Below, one piece after another: positions 1 to 8,025 of a stretch of DNA of 64,000 bases. Made by a program: the position numbers and the translations under genes. Origin of the DNA: WHSO01 sp963732875. Its GTDB lineage: Bacteria > Pseudomonadota > Alphaproteobacteria > SMXQ01. Position 1 is the stretch's first letter, and each line of letters starts with the position of its first letter. Where the stretch lies: the NCBI GenBank assembly GCA_963732875.1, contig CAVTBD010000001.1:62001-126000 (forward strand), in the 5' to 3' direction. The notes beneath the pieces were generated by a model. The model searched no databases, was not told where the DNA came from, and worked only from the letters and a program-made list of their open reading frames with translations.

Positions 1-1
1 C

Positions 2-406
2 ACGGTGCGCGGCGACGTTCTGACGGCGCATTTCGAGGACAACGACAAGGCCGGCGCGTCGAAGGCCGGTACCGGTACCAAGCCGAAGCCGAAGAAAAAG
101 GCGGCAAAGGACGGGGCGTCCGGCAGCGGCAACTCGATCGACCGGCTCGACGCCTACGGCCACGTGGTGGTCACCCGGCCCGGCGAAGTGGCGATCGGCA
201 CCCGCGGCGTCTACTTCCCCAAGACCGACATCGCCAACCTGTGGGGGCAGGTCAAGATCACCCGGGCCGACAACCAGCTCAACGGCGAGTTCGCCGAGGT
301 CAACTTCAAGACCGGCATTTCCCGCCTTCTTTCGGGCCGCAAGGCACCGGTCCAGGCCCTGATCGTACCCAAGGAAAAGCCAAAAAATCCGCAGCCGGGC
401 AATTAA
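2..406 (+). CDS. lptA: LptA, LPS transport periplasmic protein (C-terminal part)
   Basis: This is the C-terminal part of an OstA/LptA-like protein; the reading frame is open at the window edge, so the start lies upstream. The visible part opens with VRGDVLTAHFE, typical of the last OstA beta strands, and includes GHVVVTRPGE and a region where the fold forms the beta-jellyroll edge. LptA bridges the periplasm and carries LPS from LptBFGC to LptDE. A Lys/Pro-rich insertion (KPKPKKKAAKDG, about residues 28-40 of the visible part) sits between strands. lptB follows 42 bases downstream, the usual order, so co-transcription is likely. The family call rests on the jellyroll motifs and the position beside lptB. 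Confidence 0.85.
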   Translation, partial: TVRGDVLTAHFEDNDKAGASKAGTGTKPKPKKKAAKDGASGSGNSIDRLDAYGHVVVTRPGEVAIGTRGVYFPKTDIANLWGQVKITRADNQLNGEFAEVNFKTGISRLLSGRKAPVQALIVPKEKPKNPQPGN

Positions 407-448
407 CTCTTCACTAAAAAGCAAGAATTAGGCCAATAATAGAGGGTC

Positions 449-1249
<801 letters not shown>

Positions 1250-1276
1250 TAACATCATGCTCTAGGCGTCCCGGTC

Positions 1277-2815
1277 ATGGTTCTCGCTCCCAAACTCGCC
1301 CTTCGGCAAACCACGGCGCTCGTGATGACGCCGCAACTGCAGCAGGCCATCAAGCTGCTGCAGCTGTCGAACATGGAACTGTCCAGCTTCGTCGAAGGCG
1401 AGATCCAGGAGAACCCGCTGCTCGAGCGGGAAGATCCGGAAGGTGGCTTCGAGGGCACCGAGGCGACGGCCGACGACAGCACGGAGGGCGGCACCGAGGG
1501 TGCCGCGGGCGAGGACGGCGAACCGCGCGATACCGCCGATCTGTCCGCCGACGAGCACATGCCCGACGCGGCCGACGCGCCCCTCGATACCGACTACGAG
1601 AACGTCTGGACCAACGACGAGCGCGGCGGCGCCGACGAGCGCCCGCCCGAACAGTTCGCCGACTGGGGCGGCGGCGGCGGCGGGGGCTTCGACGGCGAAG
1701 GGCCGTCCCTCGAAGAGCGGCTTTCCGGCACCGAGTCCCTGCGCGACCACCTGAGCTTCCAGATCAACGTCGAGATCGCGGCGCCCGCCGACCGACTGAT
1801 CGCCGCGGCGCTCACCGACGGGCTCGACGACGCCGGCTACCTCACGGTCACGCTGGCCGAAGTGGCCGACCGGCTCGGTATCGACATCACCCGGGTCGAG
1901 GCCGTGCTGGCCAAGGTGCAGCGCTTCGATCCGGCCGGCGTCTATGCCCGCGATCTGGCCGAATGCCTGGCGCTCCAGCTGCGTGACCGCGACCGGTTCG
2001 ATCCCGCCATGGCGGCGCTGATCGCCAATCTCGACGCGCTCGCGCGGCGCGACATCCCCATGCTCAGGCGCGTCTGCCAGGTGAACGACGAGGACCTGTA
2101 CGAAATGGTGGCCGAGGTGCGCGCGCTCGATCCCAAGCCGGGTATCGCCTTCACCGCCGACGTCGCCCAGGCGGTGGTGCCGGACATCCTGGTGCGCGCG
2201 CGTGCCGACGGCGTCTGGCAGCTCGAGCTCAATGCCGACACCCTGCCCCGCGTGCTGGTCAACCAGAGCTACTACGCCGAGGTGCGCGCCGCCGCCCGGA
2301 CCAAGGCCGAACGCGACTACATCTCCGACCGGATGGCCTCGGCCAACTGGCTGGTGAGGGCCCTGCACCAGCGCGCCACCACGATCCTCAAGGTCGCGAG
2401 CGAGATCGTGCGCACCCAGGGCGACTTCTTCTCCAGGGGCGTGCAATACCTGAAGCCGCTCACGCTGCGCGACGTGGCGGACGCCATCGGCATGCACGAA
2501 TCGACCGTGAGCCGCGTCACCTCGTCCAAGTTCATGGCGACGCCGCGGGGCGTGTTCGAGCTCAAATATTTCTTTACCGCGGCGATCGCGTCGAACAATG
2601 GCGCCGATGCCCATTCCGCCGAATCGGTACGTCACCGGATCCGCGCCCTGATCGAGCGAGAAACCCCCAAGTCGGTGTTGTCCGACGACAAGATCGCGTC
2701 GATCCTGTCGCGGGAAGGAATCGATATCGCGCGCCGCACGGTCGCGAAATACCGGGAAGCGCTGCACATACCATCATCGTCCCAGCGCCGTCGCGAAAAG
2801 GCCATAAGCCTTTAA
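1277..2815 (+). CDS. rpoN: RNA polymerase sigma-54 factor RpoN
   Basis: This 512-residue sigma factor directs transcription from -24/-12 promoters with AAA+ activators, mainly nitrogen, motility and carbon genes. Region I is Gln/Leu-rich (PQLQQAIKLLQLSNMEL). Region II is an acidic linker with a seven-glycine run near residues 135-141. The core-binding domain follows, then a helix-turn-helix (VADAIGMHESTVSR). The RpoN box ARRTVAKYRE is intact at about residues 485-494. It starts 27 bases after lptB. The usual third gene, hpf, is absent between rpoN and ptsN. Confidence 0.97.
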   Translation: MVLAPKLALRQTTALVMTPQLQQAIKLLQLSNMELSSFVEGEIQENPLLEREDPEGGFEGTEATADDSTEGGTEGAAGEDGEPRDTADLSADEHMPDAADAPLDTDYENVWTNDERGGADERPPEQFADWGGGGGGGFDGEGPSLEERLSGTESLRDHLSFQINVEIAAPADRLIAAALTDGLDDAGYLTVTLAEVADRLGIDITRVEAVLAKVQRFDPAGVYARDLAECLALQLRDRDRFDPAMAALIANLDALARRDIPMLRRVCQVNDEDLYEMVAEVRALDPKPGIAFTADVAQAVVPDILVRARADGVWQLELNADTLPRVLVNQSYYAEVRAAARTKAERDYISDRMASANWLVRALHQRATTILKVASEIVRTQGDFFSRGVQYLKPLTLRDVADAIGMHESTVSRVTSSKFMATPRGVFELKYFFTAAIASNNGADAHSAESVRHRIRALIERETPKSVLSDDKIASILSREGIDIARRTVAKYREALHIPSSSQRRREKAISL

Positions 2816-3105
2816 CCCAAGAGATTCTTTGTTATAAATCAATGGGTTGATATTATGCCCCAGTTCTATTGACTTTCGGTGCCGCTGCGACATATGGTGC
2901 GCGCACCGCGAACGGCGGGATCGCGATCGCGATCGCCCGAGGTAGCAATACGAGGCGTCGGCGAGGCACCGGCGGCCAGGGCGAAAGCGACAATGGGAAG
3001 CCAGAGACGGGGACAATCGAACCCAGTACAGGCACCGGAACCGAGCCGCCTAATTTCCACGGACAGACAAGGCCGCGCGGCACAGATCCAACGAAGGACT
3101 TGGCA
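2816..3105. other. Gene-free stretch between rpoN and ptsN
   Basis: About 290 bases without a convincing gene. An open frame runs through it into ptsN, but its translation is low-complexity (Gly/Thr/Arg/Pro) with no family resemblance. It holds a candidate ptsN promoter and a GATCGC hexamer repeated three times (2919-2936). The hpf gene usually found here is missing, and I see no remnant of it. Confidence 0.5.
2869..2896 (+). promoter_or_regulatory. Candidate sigma-70 promoter for ptsN
   Basis: TTGACT at 2869-2874, a 16-base spacer, then CATATG at 2891-2896. If used, it gives a leader of about 200 bases before the ptsN GTG. The -10 match is only fair, so this is a suggestion. Confidence 0.3.
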
Positions 3106-3570
3106 GTGGATATCAGTGATCTGATCACACCTTCGAGTATCATTCCGAATTTCAAGGTCACCAGCAAGAAACAGGCGCTGCAGGAGCTGGCCCGTCACGG
3201 GGCGGAAGCGACCGGCGCCAGCGAGCGTGAGATCTTCGAGATCCTGCTGGAGCGCGAGCGCCTCGGCACCACCGGCGTCGGCGGCGGCGTCGCGATTCCC
3301 CATGGCAAGCTGCCCGGCCTCAAACGGCTTTACGGCGTCTTCGCGCGGCTCGAGCAACCGATCGACTTCGACGCCATCGACGAGCAGCCGGTCGACCTGA
3401 TCTTCCTGCTGCTCGCGCCGGAAACGGCGGGCGCCGACCATCTCAAGGCGCTGGCCCGGATCTCGCGCCAGCTTCGCGACCGCGAGATGTGCGAGAAGCT
3501 GCGCGGCTCCGACACGGCCGAAGCGCTCTATTCGCTCCTGACCGAGGTGCCGGCGAGCCACGCCGCCTGA
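3106..3570 (+). CDS. ptsN: PtsN, nitrogen-regulatory PTS EIIA-Ntr
   Basis: This 154-residue EIIA(Ntr) protein is the terminal phospho-acceptor of the nitrogen PTS (EI-Ntr to NPr to EIIA-Ntr), a regulatory relay that does not transport sugar. The phosphorylatable His66 sits in GGVAIPHGKLPGL. The start is GTG at 3106, chosen because AAGGA lies upstream and this gives the usual family length; longer in-frame starts add only low-complexity sequence. It lies beside rpoN as in most proteobacteria. Partner proteins HPr, EIIA-Man and HprK are encoded at 37-39 kb in this window; EI-Ntr is not seen. Confidence 0.95.
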   Translation: MDISDLITPSSIIPNFKVTSKKQALQELARHGAEATGASEREIFEILLERERLGTTGVGGGVAIPHGKLPGLKRLYGVFARLEQPIDFDAIDEQPVDLIFLLLAPETAGADHLKALARISRQLRDREMCEKLRGSDTAEALYSLLTEVPASHAA

Positions 3571-3613
3571 AAGGCTCGGCCGCCGGCGGCAAGCTGACGG
3601 CCCCCGAAATGCA

Positions 3614-3645
3614 AACACCCCGCGCCGGCATCGGCGCGGGGTGTT
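3614..3645. terminator. Intergenic hairpin terminator after ptsN
   Basis: A perfect 14-bp stem (arms 3614-3627 and 3632-3645, loop GCAT) lies between the convergent ptsN and DUF1150 genes. It has no long T-run on either side, so it may serve both directions weakly. Confidence 0.6.
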
Positions 3646-3676
3646 GCGTTCAACGTTCCGGTTGCGGTGGGATCGG

Positions 3677-3895
3677 CTACTGCAGGCAGACCGGCTCCAT
3701 GTCGTGCTGGCGGATCGCCGCGAGGGCGACGTCGCGGTTGCCGAGCACGGCGATCTCCGTGCCGTCCGCGGCATGAATGGAATAGGCGGCATTGCCGTCG
3801 ATCGTCACGGGCTTGACGTAGGCGACGTACTGCAGCCCGAGGACGGCGAGATCGTGGTCAGACATGACCCGGCTGGTGTGTTCGATCATATTCAT
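3677..3895 (-). CDS. DUF1150 family small protein
   Basis: This 72-residue protein matches the alphaproteobacterial DUF1150 family, with the core LGLQYVAYVKPV, then SIHAADGTEIAVLGNRDVA. Its function is unknown. In this class it is commonly encoded directly behind a class A small heat-shock gene, as here (116 bases downstream of hsp20, same strand). It is probably read from the same heat-shock promoter. No signal peptide or membrane segment is visible. Confidence 0.85.
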   Translation of the reverse strand: MNMIEHTSRVMSDHDLAVLGLQYVAYVKPVTIDGNAAYSIHAADGTEIAVLGNRDVALAAIRQHDMEPVCLQ

Positions 3896-4011
3896 GGCAT
3901 GTTGCCTTTCCGGCTCCTCACCGATTTGGCCAGCCTAACGGGCCAGCCTTAAAATCGCGTTTACGAGACAAAACTGCGGCAAATCCCGGGATTCGGGCCC
4001 TTGCAAGGGCC

Positions 4012-4431
4012 TCAGGCCGGCTTGCCCGCCCGGATCTCTATGTTGCGAACCACCTCCTCCGTTCGGGGGCGGACCAGGTCGACGTGCAACAGCCCCTTGT
4101 CGAGGGCGGCGCCCATCACCTGCATCCCATCGGCCAGCATGAAGCGGCGTTGGAACTGGCGCGCCGCGATGCCGCGATGGAGGTAGACCCGTTCGCCGTC
4201 GTCGGCCTGGCGGCCGGCGATCAGCAGTTCGTTGTTCTCGACCGTAACCGCAAGCTCGGCCTCGTCGAACCCGGCGACCGCCAGCGAAATCCTGAGGCGA
4301 TCCGGGGCAAGCGCTTCGACGTTGTAGGGAGGATAGCCGTCCGGCGCGGACTTGGTGATGCGCTCGAGGGCATCCTCAAGCATGTCGAAGCCCAGCATGA
4401 AAGGCGCGTTGAAAGCACTGTGACGCGTCAT
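4012..4431 (-). CDS. Hsp20/IbpA-type small heat-shock protein
   Basis: This 139-residue cytoplasmic chaperone holds unfolding proteins for DnaK/ClpB. It has a short N-terminal arm (FMLGFDMLEDALERI), the alpha-crystallin domain from about residue 36 (PYNVEALAPDRLRISLAVAGF), the conserved RGIAARQFQRRF segment, and a C-terminal tail. The short C-tail lacks an obvious IxI motif (IEI is the nearest). Transcription is predicted from a sigma-32 promoter about 150 bases upstream, and the DUF1150 gene follows. The Shine-Dalgarno GGAGGAGA is partly inside a small GC hairpin (4438-4449). Confidence 0.92.
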   Translation of the reverse strand: MTRHSAFNAPFMLGFDMLEDALERITKSAPDGYPPYNVEALAPDRLRISLAVAGFDEAELAVTVENNELLIAGRQADDGERVYLHRGIAARQFQRRFMLADGMQVMGAALDKGLLHVDLVRPRTEEVVRNIEIRAGKPA

Positions 4432-4578
4432 CGGTCTCCTCCCCCGAGGCTCGCGGCCATTGGGTCACGAACGATCGGGCAACAAGCGAGATCGGGCGGC
4501 AAGTCGGCCCGGACCCGTGATACGGCGCCCCGAACCGGCACTTGGCCGCAGCGGCCCAACCTGGCGCCGCCATAGCCT

Positions 4579-4606
4579 AAATGGGGCGAAAAGGCCGGAA
4601 ATCAAG
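4579..4606 (-). promoter_or_regulatory. Heat-shock sigma-32 (RpoH) promoter of hsp20
   Basis: Read on the minus strand: CTTGATT (4606-4600), a 13-base spacer, then CCCCATTT (4586-4579). This matches the sigma-32 pattern CTTGAAA-N11-16-CCCCATnT with one or two mismatches in the -35 element and none in the -10. It points at hsp20, whose ATG is about 150 bases downstream, leaving a leader of about 140 nt. Confidence 0.8.
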
Positions 4607-4727
4607 GGGGCCGGGGTGCTGGATGCATGGCGCAAGCCCTTGGAAAGGCCTATAAAGGCGTCGCAAGAACGGGCCGGGACACCCCGGACCCGGCCGCGCC
4701 AACGAGACGGCCCGATACCGACGCGCC

Positions 4728-6182
4728 ATGGAATACCCCGCCTTCCGCTTCATCCTGTTCCTCAACGGCATCCTGCTCATGATCCTGTCCGGCCTCATGG
4801 CGATACCGGCGGTCGCCGACGGGGTCACGGGCAACGCCGACTGGCAGGTCTTTGCCGGCTCAGCGGCGGTGACCCTGTTCTCGGGGGTCATGCTGGTACT
4901 CGCCAACCGCGGCGGCGTGCCCGACATCGGCCATCGCACCGGCTACCTGCTGACCGTCTCGTGCTGGCTCGTGGTCGCCGCCTTCGGCTCGGTGCCGCTC
5001 GCCATGAGCTCGCTCAACCTCTCCATCACCGACGCCTTCTTCGAAACCATGTCCGGGCTCACCACCACCGGCTCGACGGTGCTCAGCGGCCTCGACCACA
5101 TGGCGCCGGGTCTCCTCTTGTGGCGCTCGCTGCTGCAGTGGATCGGCGGCATCGGCATCGTGGTGATGGCGATCGTGCTGCTGCCGGCCATGCGGATCGG
5201 CGGCATGCAGTTGTTCCGCACGGAATCGTCGGACATCTCCGGCAAGGCGGTGCCGCGCATCTATCACTACGCGGTGATCACGGCGCTGGTCTACCTCGGC
5301 CTGTCGCTCGCCTGCGCATTCTCCTACCGGATCGCCGGCATGAACTGGTTCGATGCCGTCAACCATGCCATGACCACCATCGCGACTGGCGGCTTGTCCA
5401 CCAAGGACGCCTCGTTCGGCTACTTCCACTCGGCGCCGATCGAACTGGTGGGGATCGTGTTCATGACCGCGGGCGCGCTGCCGCTGATCCTCTATGCACG
5501 CTTCATCATGGAAGGCCGTGACGCGTTCCGGGGAGAGCGCCAGGTCCTGCCGTTCCTTCTCATGCTCGCCGGCGCCATCTTTCTGATGACGGCATGGAAC
5601 GTCGCGCACAATGACATGCCGCTCGAGACCGCGCTGCGCCAGTCAGCGTTCAACGTCACATCCATACTCACCGATACCGGTTACGCCACCACCGACTTCT
5701 CGGCCTGGGGCAGCTTCGCGGTCGGGCTGTTCTTCATCCTGTTCCTGATCGGCGGCTGCGCCGGCTCGACCGCGGGCGGCATCAAGATATTCCGCTGGCG
5801 CATCCTGTTCACGGGCGCGAGCCGCCAGCTCCAGCGCATGCTATCGCCCCACCGCGTGCTCGCGGTGCGCTACGGCGACCGGCCGGTGGACGCCGACATG
5901 CTGGCGTCCGTGCGCAACTTCTTCTTCGTCTACCTGATGACCTTCCTCGCGCTCTCGCTCGGCTGCATGGCGTCGGGCCTCGACTTCGTCTCCAGCATCA
6001 GCGCGGTCGCCCAGGGCATGGCCAACGCCGGGCCGGGGCTCGGACCGATCGTCGGCCCGGCCACCACCTTCGCCGCGATCCCCGCCGTCGCCAAATGGCT
6101 GGTGGCGGCCGGCATGCTGCTGGGACGGCTCGAACTGATGACCGTCTACGTCCTGGTGCTGCGCGAGTTCTGGCGGCGCTGA
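4728..6182 (+). CDS. trkH: TrkH family potassium uptake protein
   Basis: This 484-residue inner-membrane protein is the K+-conducting subunit of a Trk/Ktr-type system, normally gated by TrkA or KtrA (not in the window). Several hydrophobic segments alternate with pore loops. Selectivity-filter-like motifs are visible as TTTGSTVLSG, TTIATGGLST, TDTGYATTDF and NAGPGLGPIVG. Length is typical for the family. It stands alone on the plus strand, divergent from hsp20, and is followed 15 bases later by a strong hairpin. Confidence 0.95.
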   Translation: MEYPAFRFILFLNGILLMILSGLMAIPAVADGVTGNADWQVFAGSAAVTLFSGVMLVLANRGGVPDIGHRTGYLLTVSCWLVVAAFGSVPLAMSSLNLSITDAFFETMSGLTTTGSTVLSGLDHMAPGLLLWRSLLQWIGGIGIVVMAIVLLPAMRIGGMQLFRTESSDISGKAVPRIYHYAVITALVYLGLSLACAFSYRIAGMNWFDAVNHAMTTIATGGLSTKDASFGYFHSAPIELVGIVFMTAGALPLILYARFIMEGRDAFRGERQVLPFLLMLAGAIFLMTAWNVAHNDMPLETALRQSAFNVTSILTDTGYATTDFSAWGSFAVGLFFILFLIGGCAGSTAGGIKIFRWRILFTGASRQLQRMLSPHRVLAVRYGDRPVDADMLASVRNFFFVYLMTFLALSLGCMASGLDFVSSISAVAQGMANAGPGLGPIVGPATTFAAIPAVAKWLVAAGMLLGRLELMTVYVLVLREFWRR

Positions 6183-6195
6183 CCGTGCCGCGACG

Positions 6196-6228
6196 AAAAA
6201 GGCCCGGACCAATTGTCCGGGCCTTTCC
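6196..6228. terminator. Bidirectional terminator between trkH and a minus-strand gene
   Basis: A 12-bp perfect stem (6198-6209 and 6215-6226) has A5 on the left and TTT on the right, so each convergent gene sees a T-tract. Its arms are identical to those of the terminator after tRNA-Ala (7094-7121). Confidence 0.85.
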
Positions 6229-6247
6229 CGTTCAACAACGTGTGCGG

Positions 6248-6973
6248 TTACTGGCCCGAGGACACCACCTGCCACGCGCCGTCGGGCTGCTGGCACGCGG
6301 TGCCGTAGGCCTGCTCGCTTTTCCCCGCGATGGTGACGGTCTGCTGGAACTCCCGGCAGTAGCGCCCGTCGCTCGCGGTGCCGTCGCGCACCGTGGTCAC
6401 GGCGCCCGACGCGCCGGCGTCGTTCCAGGTGATGGTCTGGCCGACCGGCGCGCTGGTCGCCTGGATCTGGGCCTGCTCGTAGGCGCGCTGCTGGTGCTCG
6501 TTCAGGTTGTTGATGATGGCGACCGTGATGGCGGTGAGCGCGAGCCACTTGTAGGCGTCGCTGTCGCGCACGAAGAAGCCGTAGCCGCCGTACCAGTGGC
6601 CGTAGGGCCGCACCACCACCACGTCGCGGTAGTGCCGTACCCGCCTAGCCGGGACGTAGACCGTGTGGCCGCGCACGATCGGATGGTGGTAGTCGCGGTC
6701 GAAGTCGCGGCCATGCTTGCCGCGGTCATGGTCATCGTCGCGCCAGCCGGCGGGCTCGACGTGCTTGCGCGCGGGCGCGGCATGCCTGGCGTCCGCACGG
6801 GCCGGAGCGTGGCGGGCGTCGGCATGAGTAGCGCCGTGAGGGGCATCGTCGCGCCACGGGCGGCCGGGCCCGACCGGATCGGCCAGCACCGGGGTCGCCA
6901 CCAGCGACAGCGCGAGCGAGATCGCGGTGGCCGGGACGAGGATCCTGCGGACGAGCGTGTTGTCGTTTTCCAT
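6248..6973 (-). CDS. His/Arg-rich exported protein with a 17-kDa surface-antigen-like C-terminus
   Basis: This 241-residue protein starts with a signal peptide (ILVPATAISLALSLVATPVLA, cleavage near residue 31). A low-complexity His/Arg/Asp/Ala region covers about residues 35-110 and could bind metal. A short hydrophobic segment (WLALTAITVAII) is near residue 145. The last 70 residues (GRYCREFQQTVTIAGKSEQAYGTACQQPDG) match the C-terminal domain of the RT0821/Lpp0805 (rickettsial 17-kDa antigen-like) family. The role is unknown; an outer envelope location is inferred. Confidence 0.75.
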   Translation of the reverse strand: MENDNTLVRRILVPATAISLALSLVATPVLADPVGPGRPWRDDAPHGATHADARHAPARADARHAAPARKHVEPAGWRDDDHDRGKHGRDFDRDYHHPIVRGHTVYVPARRVRHYRDVVVVRPYGHWYGGYGFFVRDSDAYKWLALTAITVAIINNLNEHQQRAYEQAQIQATSAPVGQTITWNDAGASGAVTTVRDGTASDGRYCREFQQTVTIAGKSEQAYGTACQQPDGAWQVVSSGQ

Positions 6974-7093
6974 GGTCGTGCTCCGTCGAGCGGTTGTCGA
7001 TGATGGAGATATACGCCTGGCGCCCTGAACCGTTCCCGAAGGGATCGTTCAGGCGGGGTTCAGTTTCCAGGCCCGATTCGGGCGGGAAATCGG

Positions 7094-7121
7094 AAAGGCC
7101 CGGACCAGGGTCCGGGCCTTT
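7094..7121 (-). terminator. Terminator downstream of tRNA-Ala
   Basis: A 12-bp stem (7094-7105 and 7110-7121, loop CAGG) starts 6 bases after the tRNA CCA end and finishes in a TTT tract on the minus strand. Confidence 0.75.
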
Positions 7122-7127
7122 CCTGAC

Positions 7128-7203
7128 TGGTGGAGCCGAGGGGAATCGAACCCCTGACCTCGTGAATGCCATTCACGCGCTCTCCCAACTGAGCTACGGC
7201 CCC
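7128..7203 (-). tRNA. tRNA-Ala (anticodon GGC)
   Basis: A 76-nt cloverleaf on the minus strand with a 7-bp acceptor stem (GGGGCCG with CGGCUCC), a four-pair D stem GCUC/GAGC, an anticodon stem CGUGA/UCACG with loop AUGGCAU (anticodon GGC), a T arm with UUCGAAU-type loop, and an encoded 3' CCA. It reads GCC and GCU alanine codons. Confidence 0.97.
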
Positions 7204-7403
7204 GAATTCCGGGGTGGCCGGGCGCCCACGGGGGGCGAACATAGGATTAGCCCGAGCGCCCGCGCAAGGAAAAAAACGGCGCCCGCCGGGGGCGGACGGG
7301 AAGGCCCGGGAGGCTCGGGCACGGGTTCTTTGGAACGGGGGCAGGCAGGAAGGACGGAACGGACTGCGGCGGGCGGCGGGACGGGTGGACGCGGGACGGC
7401 GGA

Positions 7404-7769
7404 TCAGACCTCCTTCTCGCCGTCGACGTTCTCCATCACCTCGGCGACGTCCTCGTCGTCGCCACCGAGATCGGAGGCGTCCTCGATCATGTCCTCGTCC
7501 TCTTCTTCCTCATCATCATCGTCATCGTCATCGATGTCGTCGAGATCATCGAGTTCCTCGTCGTCCTCGATCACGGTTTCCTTCTTGACGACCTCGGGCT
7601 TCTTCTTCGGCGCCTCCGGCTTGGGCTCAGGCCGCGCGCGCTTCGGCTTGGCCGCGACCTCGACGAATTCGGCGCCGCATTTCGGGCAGATGATCTGCGG
7701 GCGACGCATGTCATAGAATTTCGCGCCGCAATCCTGGCAGGTGCGTTTTAAGCCCCATTCCGGTTTCAT
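7404..7769 (-). CDS. TIGR02300 (FYDLN acid) family zinc-ribbon protein
   Basis: This 121-residue protein belongs to the alphaproteobacterial TIGR02300 family of unknown function. The N-terminus MKPEWGLKRTCQDCGAKFYD is the family hallmark, followed by ICPKCGAEF, giving a CxxC...CxxC zinc ribbon at about residues 10-31. The rest is a Lys/Pro linker and a very acidic Asp/Glu tail. I chose the ATG at 7769 because GGAGGT lies 9 bases upstream and the family begins here; an upstream in-frame ATG (7808) adds an unrelated leader. It is divergent from aroA. Confidence 0.9.
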   Translation of the reverse strand: MKPEWGLKRTCQDCGAKFYDMRRPQIICPKCGAEFVEVAAKPKRARPEPKPEAPKKKPEVVKKETVIEDDEELDDLDDIDDDDDDDEEEEDEDMIEDASDLGGDDEDVAEVMENVDGEKEV

Positions 7770-8025
7770 CACGAAACCACCTCCAACTGACCGGCGGCGC
7801 GGGAACACTGCCCCCGCCGCGCAAGAAACACGTTAGCCAATTGCCATGATCGCCGGGCGCTGTCAAAAGCAAATTTGATGCCCCTGCTACCTGCGTGCCA
7901 CCCTGCAATTCGGAACGCGCTTCGTCGGACCGCCCGGCGCGACAGGGGGCCGGTCCTGTGCTATGCAAGGGTCGGCCCGAGGCGCGCCTTCCCATAAACC
8001 ATCCGGTCCGACCGTCCATCCCCCC

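Noticed and set aside
1600..1710. Seven-glycine run in RpoN as a possible frameshift or error
   Set aside because: The reading frame is intact on both sides, and region II of sigma-54 is naturally variable.
2869..3105. N-terminal extension of PtsN in the same frame
   Set aside because: Low-complexity sequence, poor TTG start, and the internal GTG gives the normal family length with a good ribosome-binding site.
4432..4571. Firm call of a ROSE-type RNA thermometer in the hsp20 leader
   Set aside because: Only a 4-bp hairpin over the Shine-Dalgarno is visible by eye; the ROSE anti-Shine-Dalgarno pattern is not clear.
4460..5521. Long open frame overlapping trkH in another frame
   Set aside because: Translation is Arg/Pro/His-rich noise typical of GC-rich shadow frames; trkH explains the region.
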